Source of the DNA: Levilactobacillus suantsaiihabitans
Lineage (GTDB): Bacteria > Bacillota > Bacilli > Lactobacillales > Lactobacillaceae
Assembly: GCF_004745505.1 (NCBI RefSeq)
Contig: NZ_RKLX01000014.1
Coordinates: forward strand, 1 to 64,000
Length of the DNA: 64,000 nucleotides
Reading direction: 5' to 3'
Both the position numbers and the translations under genes were made by a program. Shown in pieces: positions 26,470 through 35,840 of this stretch. Each line of letters starts with the position of its first letter. Within the stretch, counting starts at the first letter, position 1. A model generated the notes under the pieces. It ran no database searches, was not told where the DNA came from, and saw only the letters and a program-made list of their open reading frames with translations.

Positions 26470-27731
26470 TATTCGTTACCTCCTACCAAATCGGCTTCTT
26501 TTGCGGAACCCATAATCATTTTATCCATTTGTTCTGCGACTTCCTTACCCTTGCGAACGGCCCAAACCACGGTCTTGTCGCCTTGGGCAATGTCACCCGT
26601 GACGAAGACTTTTGGATCGGCGGTGCCGTAACCAGCGTAAGGGACTTCTTCGTTCTTATCGATGGTGATGCCCAGGTTAGCGGCGTTGACGCGTTGGCCG
26701 ACTGCCAAGATGATTTTGTCGGACTTGATGGTCATTTCACTATCGATGTGGCGGTGCTTGAAGGTAACTTCATTGCCGTTTACAGCGGTTGGTACGTAGC
26801 CGTCGACGATGGTAACGCCGGCTTCACGCGTGCCCTTGAGTTCCTTCTTGGAGGCCTTGAATTCGTCAAATTCTTCGTAGGCCATGTCGGTCACGTTCTT
26901 GACGTTTAAGCGACGTAAGGTCGTGGCCACGTCCATGGCAACGTCCCCACCACCAACGACAACGGCATTTTCTGGTAAGTCGGTGATGTTACCCTTGGCT
27001 TCTTTGACGCGGGCCAAGAAGCCGACCGCCGTTTCTACGTTTTCGTTGTCGGCAAACATCGGTAAGACCTTGCTTTCGCTGGCCCCAACGGCGATAACCA
27101 CGGCGTCATTGTTGGCCTTCAGCTCGTCCATCATGATGTCTTTGCCGACCGTGGTGTTGTAGTGGATGTTGGCACCCAAGTTGACGATCCGCTTGATTTC
27201 GTATTCAACGATGTCGTTTGGCAGCCGGTATTCAGGAATCCCGTAGGTCAGGTAACCGCCGGCCTTTTCCGCCTTTTCGTAAATATCAACGGCGTAACCC
27301 TTGGTCAACATGGTCGTGGCAACTTGTAAGCCGGCAGGACCACTACCGACGATGGCGATGTGGTGGCCGTTGGACTTGCCTTGCTTTAAGATATCCATCT
27401 TAGCGGCTTGTTCAAAGTCGGTGACGTAGCGTTGAATCCCACCAATATCAATGGGGCAGTCAATGCCGGTCCGGGAGCAAGCCAGTTCACAGTATTTTTC
27501 GGTCGGGCAAACGCGGGCACAAATGGCACCCAAGGCGTTGTTTTCCCGAATCGTTTCGGCAGCGCCCTTCACGTTGTTGAAGCGCACGCTGCGGATGAAG
27601 CGCGCTGGATCAGTGTCAGCGGGGCAGGCCTTGGAACATGGTGCGTCGTGGCAAAGTAAGCAACGCGCAGCTTCTTCCATCACCGTGGTCATAGTGTATC
27701 CTGGGGCTTCTGTTTCATATTTTTTAGTCAT
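26469..27731 (-). CDS. preT: Dihydropyrimidine dehydrogenase subunit PreT
   Basis: This 420-residue flavoprotein passes electrons between NAD(H) and PreA. The N-terminal Fe-S cysteines include Cys24, Cys27, Cys32 and Cys36 ([13 protein letters not shown]), and a second Cys-rich stretch follows ([15 protein letters not shown]). An FAD motif GSGPAGL lies near residue 129 and an NAD motif GGGDVAMD near residue 261. The overall plan is like the small subunit of glutamate synthase, but the PreA neighbour settles the call. GAGGG precedes the ATG. Confidence 0.92.
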   Translation of the reverse strand: MTKKYETEAPGYTMTTVMEEAARCLLCHDAPCSKACPADTDPARFIRSVRFNNVKGAAETIRENNALGAICARVCPTEKYCELACSRTGIDCPIDIGGIQRYVTDFEQAAKMDILKQGKSNGHHIAIVGSGPAGLQVATTMLTKGYAVDIYEKAEKAGGYLTYGIPEYRLPNDIVEYEIKRIVNLGANIHYNTTVGKDIMMDELKANNDAVVIAVGASESKVLPMFADNENVETAVGFLARVKEAKGNITDLPENAVVVGGGDVAMDVATTLRRLNVKNVTDMAYEEFDEFKASKKELKGTREAGVTIVDGYVPTAVNGNEVTFKHRHIDSEMTIKSDKIILAVGQRVNAANLGITIDKNEEVPYAGYGTADPKVFVTGDIAQGDKTVVWAVRKGKEVAEQMDKMIMGSAKEADLVGGNE

Positions 27732-28221
27732 GCTGATACCCTCACTATCTTTTTTTGATTTGGTTGATTGCCATAATGATGAGGCCCGTGACGGTTGGGA
27801 TGAACTTGGTTAAGTACCTTGTTATTTCTTTCACGTGCCTTGAACACTTAGAGAATAGCATGTCTCGCAACTCGGGTAAAAAATTCCCGGCAATTCTCCC
27901 GGATATTCGTGAAAATACCAGGTTTTTATATACGATTCTATATTAAAAAAACACCCCCCATTTGGCATAATTGAGGGTTTTGCCTAATAGTTGGCGGCGG
28001 CAAAATGCCGTGAAAACGTGATTTAACAAGGATTCGCCGAATTTTAGCGAAAATCGGCAAAGTTTTCCATGTCATTTTGGCATAAAATACTGGCGGCATT
28101 TTATTCCTGGATTTATGCAGGGTTTTGGGGGAGTGGGTATATTTTGGCGAGCGGAGCGTTCATGCCAGCGGAAATCGGGGGATTGTGGTTAAATGGAATC
28201 GGATAGACTAAGTGAAGGTCG
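27732..28221. other. 490-bp intergenic stretch
   Basis: No gene is credible. It contains the preT promoter region, with TGCTATTCT as a possible extended -10 on the minus strand. It also has several short inverted repeats, such as GCCGA with TCGGC around 28034-28056. The phrase TTTGGCATAA or a close variant appears twice (about 27961 and 28076). Confidence 0.45.
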
Positions 28222-29073
28222 GTGGACAACTTGACGGATGAGATGAATTTACTGGTGACCCTGAACGCGGGCTACTTGGCGCCGCTGAAGGTGATGCTGT
28301 ACTCGGTACACGCCAATAATCCGGGCGAACGGATTCACTTGTGGTTACTGCACGCGTCACTGACGGCGTCGGAAGTGGCGTCAGTGCGGCAGCTCACGGA
28401 CAGCTTTGACTGGTCGTTCAGCAATGAACAAGTAACCACGGATTTTGCGGCGGGGGTGCCCTTGATCAAGCGGTATCCTAAGGAAATGTACTTTCGACTG
28501 CTGAGCGGGCAAATTTTGCCGCCAACGGTCAAGCGCGTGATCTACTTGGATCCAGACGTCCTGGTCATCAACCCGTTGCGGCCGCTGTGGACGCTTGATT
28601 TGCAAGGGAAGATGTTGGCGGCGGCCGTCCATCGCGGCGTGACCAAGCTGGTGGACGGCTTGAATCAGCTGCGGCTGGGCACAACAACGGCCTATTTCAA
28701 TTCCGGCGTGCTGGTGATCGACCTCGACCAAGCGCGGGCCAAAATCAAGCTCGGCGACATCACCGCGGCGATTCAGCAGTACGAAAGCGAGCTGATCTTG
28801 CCGGACCAAGACATTCTAAACTTCCTGTACGGCGCGGACATTTTGGAAATTCCCGAGGAAATCTGGAACTACGACACGCGCAAATATGTCGTCTACCAGA
28901 CCCGCAGCCTGAACGCCTACGAGATTCACTGGGTGATGGCTCACACGGTGGTGCTGCACTACTGCGGTACGCCCAAGCCATGGGAAGCGGCCAGCGACAG
29001 CAAGTTCACCGGGTTGTTCTTGCACTATCAGCAGCAGTTGGCACGGGACAAGAGTGTGACGACGGGCGTTTAA
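28222..29073 (+). CDS. Family 8 glycosyltransferase
   Basis: This 283-residue cytosolic glycosyltransferase has a GT-A fold. The metal-binding DxD is in VIYLDPDVLV, a conserved asparagine loop is FNSGVLVIDL, DQDILN follows, and the C-terminal His motif is HYCGTPKPW. Enzymes of this family transfer glucose or galactose from nucleotide sugars, often to lipopolysaccharide, teichoic acid or surface glycoproteins. The start is uncertain: the GTG at 28222 has GAAGG close by, and the ATG at 28243 (MNLLVTLN) fits the usual N-terminus. The gene is isolated, with no polysaccharide operon around it, and the acceptor is unknown. Confidence 0.85.
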   Translation: MDNLTDEMNLLVTLNAGYLAPLKVMLYSVHANNPGERIHLWLLHASLTASEVASVRQLTDSFDWSFSNEQVTTDFAAGVPLIKRYPKEMYFRLLSGQILPPTVKRVIYLDPDVLVINPLRPLWTLDLQGKMLAAAVHRGVTKLVDGLNQLRLGTTTAYFNSGVLVIDLDQARAKIKLGDITAAIQQYESELILPDQDILNFLYGADILEIPEEIWNYDTRKYVVYQTRSLNAYEIHWVMAHTVVLHYCGTPKPWEAASDSKFTGLFLHYQQQLARDKSVTTGV

Positions 29074-29252
29074 CTGGCGAGCATTAACGGTGCTAGGCGG
29101 ATAATCCCGGTCCTGGATTATTTGTCTAGCAGTGTTAAGCGGAACCAGTTGCCTGTTGGCGCACGTTTCGGCCATGAGGCCACTTTGAGACCGCCCTTTG
29201 GCTCGGCCCGTCCCAGCGTTCCAACCCATATTTAGCGAACGGTAGGCGGCCA
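29073..29252 (+). repeat. Dispersed structured intergenic element, copy C
   Basis: It starts within the stop region of the GT8 gene. Outer arms AACTGG (29072-29077) and CCAGTT (29145-29150) enclose GCTAG (29092-29096) with CTAGC (29126-29130) and ATAATCC with GGATTAT. Copies at 44296 and 53423 keep the pairing with different bases. The right end (29209-29252) is a variant of the 46-bp repeat. Confidence 0.8.
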
Positions 29253-29321
29253 GTTCCCGCTACGAAGTGGTCAACAACGAGTGCTAACATCAAGATTCTC
29301 ATGGTAATCATTTAACCGCTA

Positions 29322-29375
29322 ACAAAAAACCGTCGTGGCCACAATCCTTCCGGGATGCGGCCACGACGGCTTTGT
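29322..29375 (-). terminator. Terminator of the feo operon
   Basis: CCGTCGTGGCC (29330-29340) pairs perfectly with GGCCACGACGG (29359-29369). AAAAAA at 29324-29329 gives the T tail on the minus strand. Confidence 0.9.
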
Positions 29376-29549
29376 TTATGATGAGTGATGCTGTTCCATT
29401 TGGTGTTTTTTCAACTGCTGCTTGGCGGCGCAATCGTACTCGCACGCCGGACAGCTGCCAGCCTTGGATTTTTTCAGGTGGCGGTAGAGCACGACGCCCG
29501 CGCCGCCGATGATGATGGCCACGATGAGAATGTTGAGGAACAAGGACAT
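29376..29549 (-). CDS. FeoB-associated Cys-rich membrane protein
   Basis: This 57-residue protein has one N-terminal membrane helix followed by a short tail with CPACEYDC. It matches the small FeoB-associated Cys-rich proteins found after feoB in Firmicutes; these are thought to help FeoB as FeoC does in proteobacteria. The ATG at 29549 follows AAAAAAGGAG, and the longer in-frame start has no ribosome site. It is 16 bases downstream of feoB, in the same operon. Confidence 0.82.
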   Translation of the reverse strand: MSLFLNILIVAIIIGGAGVVLYRHLKKSKAGSCPACEYDCAAKQQLKKHQMEQHHSS

Positions 29550-29565
29550 AGTCAGGACTCCTTTT

Positions 29566-31554
29566 TTAAATGAACAGTGAACCGACCTGGTAGATGAGTA
29601 GCGCTGCCAGGTAGGCAATCACGGTGCTGGAGACCACCGAGTACAGCGCCCATTTTTTCGAGTTGGTCTCGGCCTTGATGGCCGCTAACGTCGCGAAGCA
29701 CGGGGCGTAGATCAGGATGAAGACCAGTAGCGCGTAGGCCGACAGTGGGGTGAACAGCGAGCTGAACGTGGCGATCAGGCCCGTTTGCCCGCTCAAATGA
29801 AAGAGCACAATCATGCTGGAACTGATGACTTCCTTGGCGAGCACGCCGGTCATCAGGGCACTGATCGTTTGCCACGAGGTGATGCCGATGGGCCGGAAGA
29901 GGGGTAGCACGAATTGGCCAATTGCCGCGGAGAAACTTTGGTCGATGTTGGTCACGATACCGCGAGGGCCCAGATTGGACAGCAACCAGATCAGCACGGT
30001 GCCGCCGAAGATGACGGTGCCGGCCTTGCGGATGAAGCCCTTGCCCTTTTCCCAGGTGCCCATGGCGATGATGTCCGGTCGTGGCACGTGGTATTTGGGC
30101 AGCTCGATGATGAAGACCGTGTTTTCGCGAATCTTAAAGACCCACTGATAGATCTTGGCCATCAGGAGGGCCACCGCGATGCCTAAGAAGTACAGGGACA
30201 AGACGATCAGCGCCTGGTTACGCTGGAAGAAGGCGGCGACGAACAGGCCGTAGATTGGCAGGCGCGCCGAACAGCTCATGAATGGCGAAATCAGCGTGGT
30301 GACCAGCCGCTCCTTGGGTTGTTCGATGGTGCGGGCGGCCATGATGCCGGTCACGTTACAGCCAAAGCCGATGATCAGCGGGATGAAGGCCTTGCCGTTG
30401 AGACCAATCAGCTGCATTAGCCGATCGGTCACCAGCGCCGCGCGAGCCATGTAGCCGGAATCCTCCAGCACGGAGATGCAGGCGAACAGGACGAAGATTT
30501 GCGGGATGAAGCTCAAGACCCCGCCAACCCCGGCGATGATGCCGTCCACGATCAGGGACTTCAGGAAGGGGATGGCGCCGATGCTAGTCAGAAACTGGTT
30601 GGCCGTGGCGGATAGCGGGCCGGAAATAAAGGCGTCCAGCCCATCCGACAGCGGCGTGCCGATCCAATCGAAGGATAATTTGAACATTAACAGGAATATG
30701 CCCACGAAAATGGGCAAGCCCAAGACGGGGTGGGTCACGATGCGGTCGATCTTAGCCGTGAGATTGGCGTTGGACACCTCGTGTAAGTATTTGGTGGTGG
30801 CCGTCAGCGTGTCGTCGATGAAGGCCAGGCGCGTTTGGAAAATCTGCTCCTCAAAGTTCTGGTCGTCGTAGGCTTGCTGGTGGCGCAACAAGGGCTGTAA
30901 GTGGTGCTTGTTGGCGTAACGGCGCACGATTTGGTTGCGGTTCAGATACTGGATCGCCAGCCAATTGGCGAAGGCCGGCGTCAGCTGATAGTCTGTGACC
31001 AATGCCTGACTGGCCTGGGTGATGGCGGCTTGCACGGCCGCGGGATAGGCCAGATGCAGCGGTTGCGTGGCGGTCGGCGGCGTGGCCAACAGTTCTTGGC
31101 GCAGCTGATCCAGGCCCGATTTCTTCCGGGCGTTGGTGGCGCGCACCTGACAGCCCAGGCGCTTCGCCAGTTCGGCGAAATCGTAGCTGATGCCGTTGGC
31201 CTTGAGGTCGTCGATCATGTTCAATGCTAGGACCACCGGCCGGCCGAACTCCAGCAACTCAATGGACAACAACATGTTGCGCTTGAGCTGACTGGCGTTG
31301 GTGACGTTTAAGATCATGTCCGGCGAGTCGTTGAGCAGGTAGTTACAGGCCACCGCCTCGTCCTTGGTGATCGGTGTCAGTGAGTAGATGCCCGGCAGGT
31401 CGACCACCACCATTTCCGAGTGGCGAATGCGGCCGAGCTTCTTGTCCACGGTGACCCCCTCCCAGTTACCGACGTAGGCGTATTTATCCGTCAGCTCGTT
31501 AAAGAGCGTGGTCTTGCCAGTATTTGGATTTCCTAAGAGGGCAACGGTGGTCAT
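29566..31554 (-). CDS. feoB: Ferrous iron transporter FeoB
   Basis: This 662-residue membrane protein has a cytosolic G domain at the N-terminus (G1 GNPNTGKT at 8-15, G3 DLPG, G4 NMID). A helical regulatory domain follows, then a membrane part with two Gate motifs (for example FIPQIF and GFGCNVTGI). It imports Fe2+ using nucleotide hydrolysis. Its start is immediately after feoA. Length is normal. Confidence 0.96.
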   Translation of the reverse strand: MTTVALLGNPNTGKTTLFNELTDKYAYVGNWEGVTVDKKLGRIRHSEMVVVDLPGIYSLTPITKDEAVACNYLLNDSPDMILNVTNASQLKRNMLLSIELLEFGRPVVLALNMIDDLKANGISYDFAELAKRLGCQVRATNARKKSGLDQLRQELLATPPTATQPLHLAYPAAVQAAITQASQALVTDYQLTPAFANWLAIQYLNRNQIVRRYANKHHLQPLLRHQQAYDDQNFEEQIFQTRLAFIDDTLTATTKYLHEVSNANLTAKIDRIVTHPVLGLPIFVGIFLLMFKLSFDWIGTPLSDGLDAFISGPLSATANQFLTSIGAIPFLKSLIVDGIIAGVGGVLSFIPQIFVLFACISVLEDSGYMARAALVTDRLMQLIGLNGKAFIPLIIGFGCNVTGIMAARTIEQPKERLVTTLISPFMSCSARLPIYGLFVAAFFQRNQALIVLSLYFLGIAVALLMAKIYQWVFKIRENTVFIIELPKYHVPRPDIIAMGTWEKGKGFIRKAGTVIFGGTVLIWLLSNLGPRGIVTNIDQSFSAAIGQFVLPLFRPIGITSWQTISALMTGVLAKEVISSSMIVLFHLSGQTGLIATFSSLFTPLSAYALLVFILIYAPCFATLAAIKAETNSKKWALYSVVSSTVIAYLAALLIYQVGSLFI

Positions 31555-31555
31555 G

Positions 31556-31789
31556 CTATTGCCCCCCTAGTAGTGATTGGAAAACGACGTAGCGAATGCC
31601 GATCTTCTGTTGGTCGAATTCGACGATGACGGGGCCGTGAAACGGATATTCCCGCAAAACAGTGAGTTGACTGCCGGGATGGATGCCGAGGTTTTGTAAA
31701 CGATGGGCCGTCTGACCATCGAGTTGGCGCATTTGCTGAACGGTAACGATCGGATAGGCTGATTCTGAATAACGGAGTTGCATGCTCAT
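31556..31789 (-). CDS. feoA: FeoA protein
   Basis: This protein of about 77 residues is an SH3-like cytosolic partner of FeoB (HRLQNLGIHPGSQLTVL). The start is uncertain: a TTG at 31801, ATG at 31789 and ATG at 31783 are in frame behind GAAAGG. It is the first gene of feoAB and its small partner. The upstream region has a cre-like box and inverted repeats. Confidence 0.9.
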   Translation of the reverse strand: MSMQLRYSESAYPIVTVQQMRQLDGQTAHRLQNLGIHPGSQLTVLREYPFHGPVIVEFDQQKIGIRYVVFQSLLGGQ

Positions 31790-31838
31790 CAGGCCTTTCA
31801 AATGAAATACTTTCTGATTAATTGGTTCTAGCTTACCA

Positions 31839-31852
31839 TGTAAGCACTTTCA
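31839..31852 (-). promoter_or_regulatory. cre-like site upstream of feoA
   Basis: TGTAAGCACTTTCA has one mismatch to the cre pattern. A second partial copy, TGTCAAGCGCTTACA, lies at 31907-31921. Confidence 0.4.
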
Positions 31853-31856
31853 CATA

Positions 31857-31890
31857 TATTAGGGAAATGCCTAATATTATTCCAGGAATA
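31857..31890. promoter_or_regulatory. Two inverted repeats in the feo-suf divergent region
   Basis: TATTAGG-N6-CCTAATA (31857-31876) resembles DtxR/MntR-family metal-regulator boxes. TATTCCAGGAATA (31878-31890) is a perfect palindrome. ATTATTCCAG (31876-31885) is repeated in inverse at 31945-31954. A metal or Fe-S regulator is inferred from the flanking genes. Confidence 0.45.
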
Positions 31891-32065
31891 TTCTGCCTAT
31901 AATAATGTCAAGCGCTTACAAAGAGCGGCCTAGAGCGAAACACTCTGGAATAATTTTATGCACACTTCACGGAATATGCGGGCATAATTTGTGAAAATCG
32001 CACAAAGCCGTCAATGACAAGACGCCTTAACAGTGAATTTCATACCTAATGGAGGTTGATGGATA

Positions 32066-32869
32066 ATGGCAACACTAGAAATCAAAGATTTACACGTTGA
32101 AGTGACCGAAGTGACCGATGAGGAAAACCAAACGGCTAAAGAAATTTTAAAAGGGGTCAACTTGACCATGAAGACCGGCGAGATTCACGCCATCATGGGG
32201 CCGAACGGGACTGGTAAATCAACGTTGTCACAAACCATTATGGGTCAGCCGGCCTACCACGTGACGCAAGGTGACATTCTGTTGAACGGTGAAAGCATCG
32301 TGGACATGCCGGTCGATGAACGGGCCCGCAAAGGCTTGTTCCTGGCGATGCAGTATCCGGCCGAAATCCAAGGCGTCACCAACGCGGAATTCCTGCGGGC
32401 GGCGGTCAATGCTCGGCGGCCCAAGGATGACCAGATCTCGGTCATGGATTTCTTGAAGGAACTCGATAAGAACCTCGACATTTTGGATATGAGCGAAGCC
32501 ATGACGGAACGTTACTTGAACGAAGGCTTCTCCGGTGGGGAAAAGAAACGTAACGAGATCCTCCAGTTGTTGATGATCAAGCCGTCATTTGCCCTGCTAG
32601 ATGAAATCGATTCGGGCTTGGACATCGATGCACTGAAGGTGGTCTCCAAAGGGGTCAACGCCATGCGCGGCGACAACTTCGGGTCCATGATCATCACCCA
32701 CTACCAACGCCTGTTGAACTACATCGTGCCTGACGTGGTCCACATCATGATGGGCGGACGCATCGTCAAGACCGGCGACGCTTCATTGGCCGAACGGTTG
32801 GAAAAGGAAGGTTACGCCGGGTTACGTGATGATTTGAACATCGACGTAGCCCTCGTGGATGAAGATTAG
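32066..32869 (+). CDS. sufC: Fe-S cluster assembly ATPase SufC
   Basis: This 267-residue ABC-type ATPase lacks membrane segments. Walker A is GPNGTGKS, the signature is FSGGEKKR, and Walker B is [12 protein letters not shown] with the Asp that is typical of SufC. It binds SufB and SufD to build Fe-S clusters in the cytosol. First gene of sufCDSUB. GGAGG lies 10 bases before the ATG. Confidence 0.97.
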   Translation: MATLEIKDLHVEVTEVTDEENQTAKEILKGVNLTMKTGEIHAIMGPNGTGKSTLSQTIMGQPAYHVTQGDILLNGESIVDMPVDERARKGLFLAMQYPAEIQGVTNAEFLRAAVNARRPKDDQISVMDFLKELDKNLDILDMSEAMTERYLNEGFSGGEKKRNEILQLLMIKPSFALLDEIDSGLDIDALKVVSKGVNAMRGDNFGSMIITHYQRLLNYIVPDVVHIMMGGRIVKTGDASLAERLEKEGYAGLRDDLNIDVALVDED

Positions 32870-32880
32870 GGGGTGGCAAA

Positions 32881-34161
32881 ATGGATACCATGGAAACGCA
32901 ATCGCAAACGGCGACGGCTATCCAAACCGCTGCCCAGCAACACAATGAGCCCACGTGGTTGATTCACAAACGCTTGGCAGCCTTGGCGCAAATGCCAGAC
33001 CTGCCAATGCCGCGGGTCCAACGCTTCAACTACCGCGACTGGGCCATGATGCCTGACACCTTGGCTTGGCGACAGTCCGCTCCTGAGCTGGCCGCTACCG
33101 CTGAAAGTGACTGCCAGATCGTGCAGGTCGGCCAGACCACGGTGCGGGTCAATTTGCCCGAAAGCTTACAAGAACAAGGCGTCATCTTGACCGACATTTT
33201 TACGGCGGCCCGCGAGTATCCGGACCTGGTCCAAGCGGCCTTCATGACCAAAGCCATCCAGGCCAACGAAAACCGTTTGGCCAGCTACCACACGGCTTAC
33301 CTGAACGCTGGGGTCTTCTTGTACGTGCCGGATAACGTGGTGATCACCGACCCCGTCGACGTGCAACTGGTCCAGGACAACACACAAGACCAGCCGCTGG
33401 TCTCACACGTCTTGGCCGTGGCCGGTCGCAACGCCGAATTTTCAATCAACCAGCATTTGACGACGGTGGGTGACCAGACCAACCTGGCCAATTGCCTGCT
33501 GGAAGTTGTGGCCCACGCCAATAGTCACGTGACCATCGCGGCCTTGGATGAGTTGGGCCCGCAGACGCTGGCTTACGTGGAACGCCGGGCCTACGCGGAT
33601 GACAATGCCGTGGTCAATTGGGCCGTCGGGTTCATGAACGAAGGCGACACGATCGGCAACTTCGATACGGAGTTGAATGGCAACGGCGCCCAGGCTGACG
33701 CCAAGGTCATCGCCATCACCGACCACGACCAGCGGATGGGTGTGAACACCAAGATCACCAACCGTGGCAAGCATACCAACGGCAACATCCTGCAGCGGGG
33801 CGTCATCTTAGAGCAGTCCGAACTGGTCTACAACGGGATCGGCGACATCATTCACGGGGCCGCGGGGTCCGAGGCCGAACAGGAAAACCGGCTGTTGATG
33901 ATGTCGAGTGAGGCGCACGGCAACGCCAACCCGATCCTGTTGATCGATGAAAACGACGTGATGGCTGGTCATGCCGCCAGTGTCGGACAGGTCGACGAAC
34001 AACAACTCTACTACCTGATGAGCCGGGGCCTGGAACGCGAAACGGCCGAACGCCTGGTCATCCGGGGCTTCCTGGGGGCCGTGCTCAGTGCCATTCCGGC
34101 CAAGGCCGTTCGCCAACAGTTAATTGCTATCATTGAAAGGAAACTTGAAAATGGCCGCTAA
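32881..34161 (+). CDS. sufD: Fe-S cluster assembly protein SufD
   Basis: This 426-residue scaffold partner has the beta-helix core and C-terminal helices typical of SufB/SufD (YYLMSRGLERETAERLVIRGFL). It forms the SufBC2D complex. The gene begins 11 bases after sufC and overlaps sufS by 11 bases. It lacks the extended N-terminal region of SufB. Confidence 0.95.
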   Translation: MDTMETQSQTATAIQTAAQQHNEPTWLIHKRLAALAQMPDLPMPRVQRFNYRDWAMMPDTLAWRQSAPELAATAESDCQIVQVGQTTVRVNLPESLQEQGVILTDIFTAAREYPDLVQAAFMTKAIQANENRLASYHTAYLNAGVFLYVPDNVVITDPVDVQLVQDNTQDQPLVSHVLAVAGRNAEFSINQHLTTVGDQTNLANCLLEVVAHANSHVTIAALDELGPQTLAYVERRAYADDNAVVNWAVGFMNEGDTIGNFDTELNGNGAQADAKVIAITDHDQRMGVNTKITNRGKHTNGNILQRGVILEQSELVYNGIGDIIHGAAGSEAEQENRLLMMSSEAHGNANPILLIDENDVMAGHAASVGQVDEQQLYYLMSRGLERETAERLVIRGFLGAVLSAIPAKAVRQQLIAIIERKLENGR

Positions 34162-35398
34162 CATCTTAGATATTCGCAAAAACTTTCCCGTCTTAAATCA
34201 ACAGGTCAACGATGAGCAGTTGGTCTATTTGGATAACGCCGCCACGGCGCAACGGCCCACGGCGGTGACTGACAGCCTGGTCCATTTCTACCAGACGGAC
34301 AACGCCAACGTCCACCGCGGCGTGCACACCCTGGCCGAACGGGCGACCGAGGACTACGAGAACGCTCGGGTCAAGGTCCAACACTTCATCAACGCGGCCG
34401 AATCCGCCGAGGTCATCTTCACCAAGGGGACCACGGATGGCCTGAACCTGGTGGCTAGCACCTATGGCGAGCAGGTCATCCAGGCTGGCGATGAGATCGT
34501 CATCTCCATCATGGAGCACCACAGTAACCTGATTCCCTGGCAACAGTTGGCCATCAAAAAGCACGCCACGCTCAAGTACATTGGGCTGACGGCCGACGGT
34601 GAACTCGACATGGCCGACGCGGCTGACAAGATCACCGACAAGACCAAGATCGTGGCCATCGCCCATGCCAGCAACGTCTTGGGAACGCTCAATCCCCTGG
34701 CAGACCTGGCCAAATTAGCCCACCAACACGGGGCCATCATCGTGGGCGACGGGGCCCAAGCCGTACCGCATCACCCGGTCGACGTCCAGGCGCTAGACGT
34801 TGATTTCTACGCCTTTTCCGGACACAAGATGATGGGCCCGACTGGCATCGGCGCGCTGTACGGCAAACGCGCGTTGTTAGAACAGATGCCGCCGTATCAA
34901 TTTGGGGGCGAAATGATCGACTTCGTGCACCAACAGGACAGTACCTGGGCACAACTGCCGTATAAGTTCGAGGCCGGCACCCAAAATATCGCCGGCGCCG
35001 TGGGCTTAGGGAGTGCCGTGGACTACCTGAGTGACATCGGGATGGCCAACGTCGCTGCTCACGAACAAGCGATTGTCGATTACTTATTACCCAAGCTCGT
35101 GGCGGATCCGGACCTGGCAGTCTATGGCCCACACGATCCCGCCAAACATACCGGCGTGATTGCCTTTAACGTCAAGGGCATTCACCCGCACGACATTGCG
35201 ACCGCCTTAGACATGGAGGGCGTGGCCGTGCGCGCCGGGCATCACTGTGCGCAACCACTAATGACTTATTTAGGATTGGTTGCGACGGCCCGCGCCAGCT
35301 TTTATCTTTACAATACCAAGCAGGACGCTGATCGCTTACTAGTCGCCCTGGCCGAAACAAAGGAGTTCTTCAATCATGGGGCTGTCAAAGCTGAATAG
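34151..35398 (+). CDS. sufS: Cysteine desulfurase SufS
   Basis: This 415-residue PLP enzyme removes sulfur from cysteine as a persulfide. The PLP lysine lies in SGHKMMGPTG and the active-site Cys in RAGHHCAQPL. The ATG at 34151 sits inside the end of sufD behind GAAAGGAAAC; the longer frame from 34124 adds residues without family support. SufU, the next gene, takes the sulfur. Confidence 0.96.
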   Translation: MAANILDIRKNFPVLNQQVNDEQLVYLDNAATAQRPTAVTDSLVHFYQTDNANVHRGVHTLAERATEDYENARVKVQHFINAAESAEVIFTKGTTDGLNLVASTYGEQVIQAGDEIVISIMEHHSNLIPWQQLAIKKHATLKYIGLTADGELDMADAADKITDKTKIVAIAHASNVLGTLNPLADLAKLAHQHGAIIVGDGAQAVPHHPVDVQALDVDFYAFSGHKMMGPTGIGALYGKRALLEQMPPYQFGGEMIDFVHQQDSTWAQLPYKFEAGTQNIAGAVGLGSAVDYLSDIGMANVAAHEQAIVDYLLPKLVADPDLAVYGPHDPAKHTGVIAFNVKGIHPHDIATALDMEGVAVRAGHHCAQPLMTYLGLVATARASFYLYNTKQDADRLLVALAETKEFFNHGAVKAE

Positions 35399-35840
35399 TT
35401 TGTACCGGGAAGTCATCTTGGATCACGCGGATCACCCCCGGCACAAGCACGACCTCGCAACAAGTACCAATACCATTACCCTGAAAAATCCCACCTGTGG
35501 CGACGTGATCAATCTGTCGATTCAGTTGGACGATCAGGAGAAAATTCAAGACATCGGCTTTAGCGGCGACGGCTGCACCATCAGTCAATCCTCCGCCAGC
35601 ATGATGACCGATGCCGTGATGGGCAAGGACAAGGAGACCGCCTTGCGGATGGCCAAGACCTTTTCCGATATGGTGATGGGCACCAAGCACCCGCAAGCAG
35701 ACCTCGATGAATTGGGGGATGCCGCCATTTTGTCCAGTATCATGAGTTTTCCGGCCCGTATCAAATGTGCCACGCTAGCTTGGTGGGCCTTACAGCGGGC
35801 GTTGTTAGAAGAGACGCCGACAGATGAGGAGGAAGCATAA
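35376..35840 (+). CDS. sufU: Zinc-dependent sulfurtransferase SufU
   Basis: This 154-residue protein accepts sulfur from SufS and passes it to SufB. The three conserved cysteines lie in [16 protein letters not shown] and IKCATL, and bind zinc together with the Asp. It overlaps sufS by 23 bases; its stop shares an A with the ATG of sufB. The presence of SufU instead of SufE is typical of Firmicutes. Confidence 0.95.
   Translation: MGLSKLNSLYREVILDHADHPRHKHDLATSTNTITLKNPTCGDVINLSIQLDDQEKIQDIGFSGDGCTISQSSASMMTDAVMGKDKETALRMAKTFSDMVMGTKHPQADLDELGDAAILSSIMSFPARIKCATLAWWALQRALLEETPTDEEEA

Noticed and set aside
27824-27839. Second parS-like site (TTTCACGTG)
   Set aside because: Only one half-site matches; the other half does not follow the consensus.
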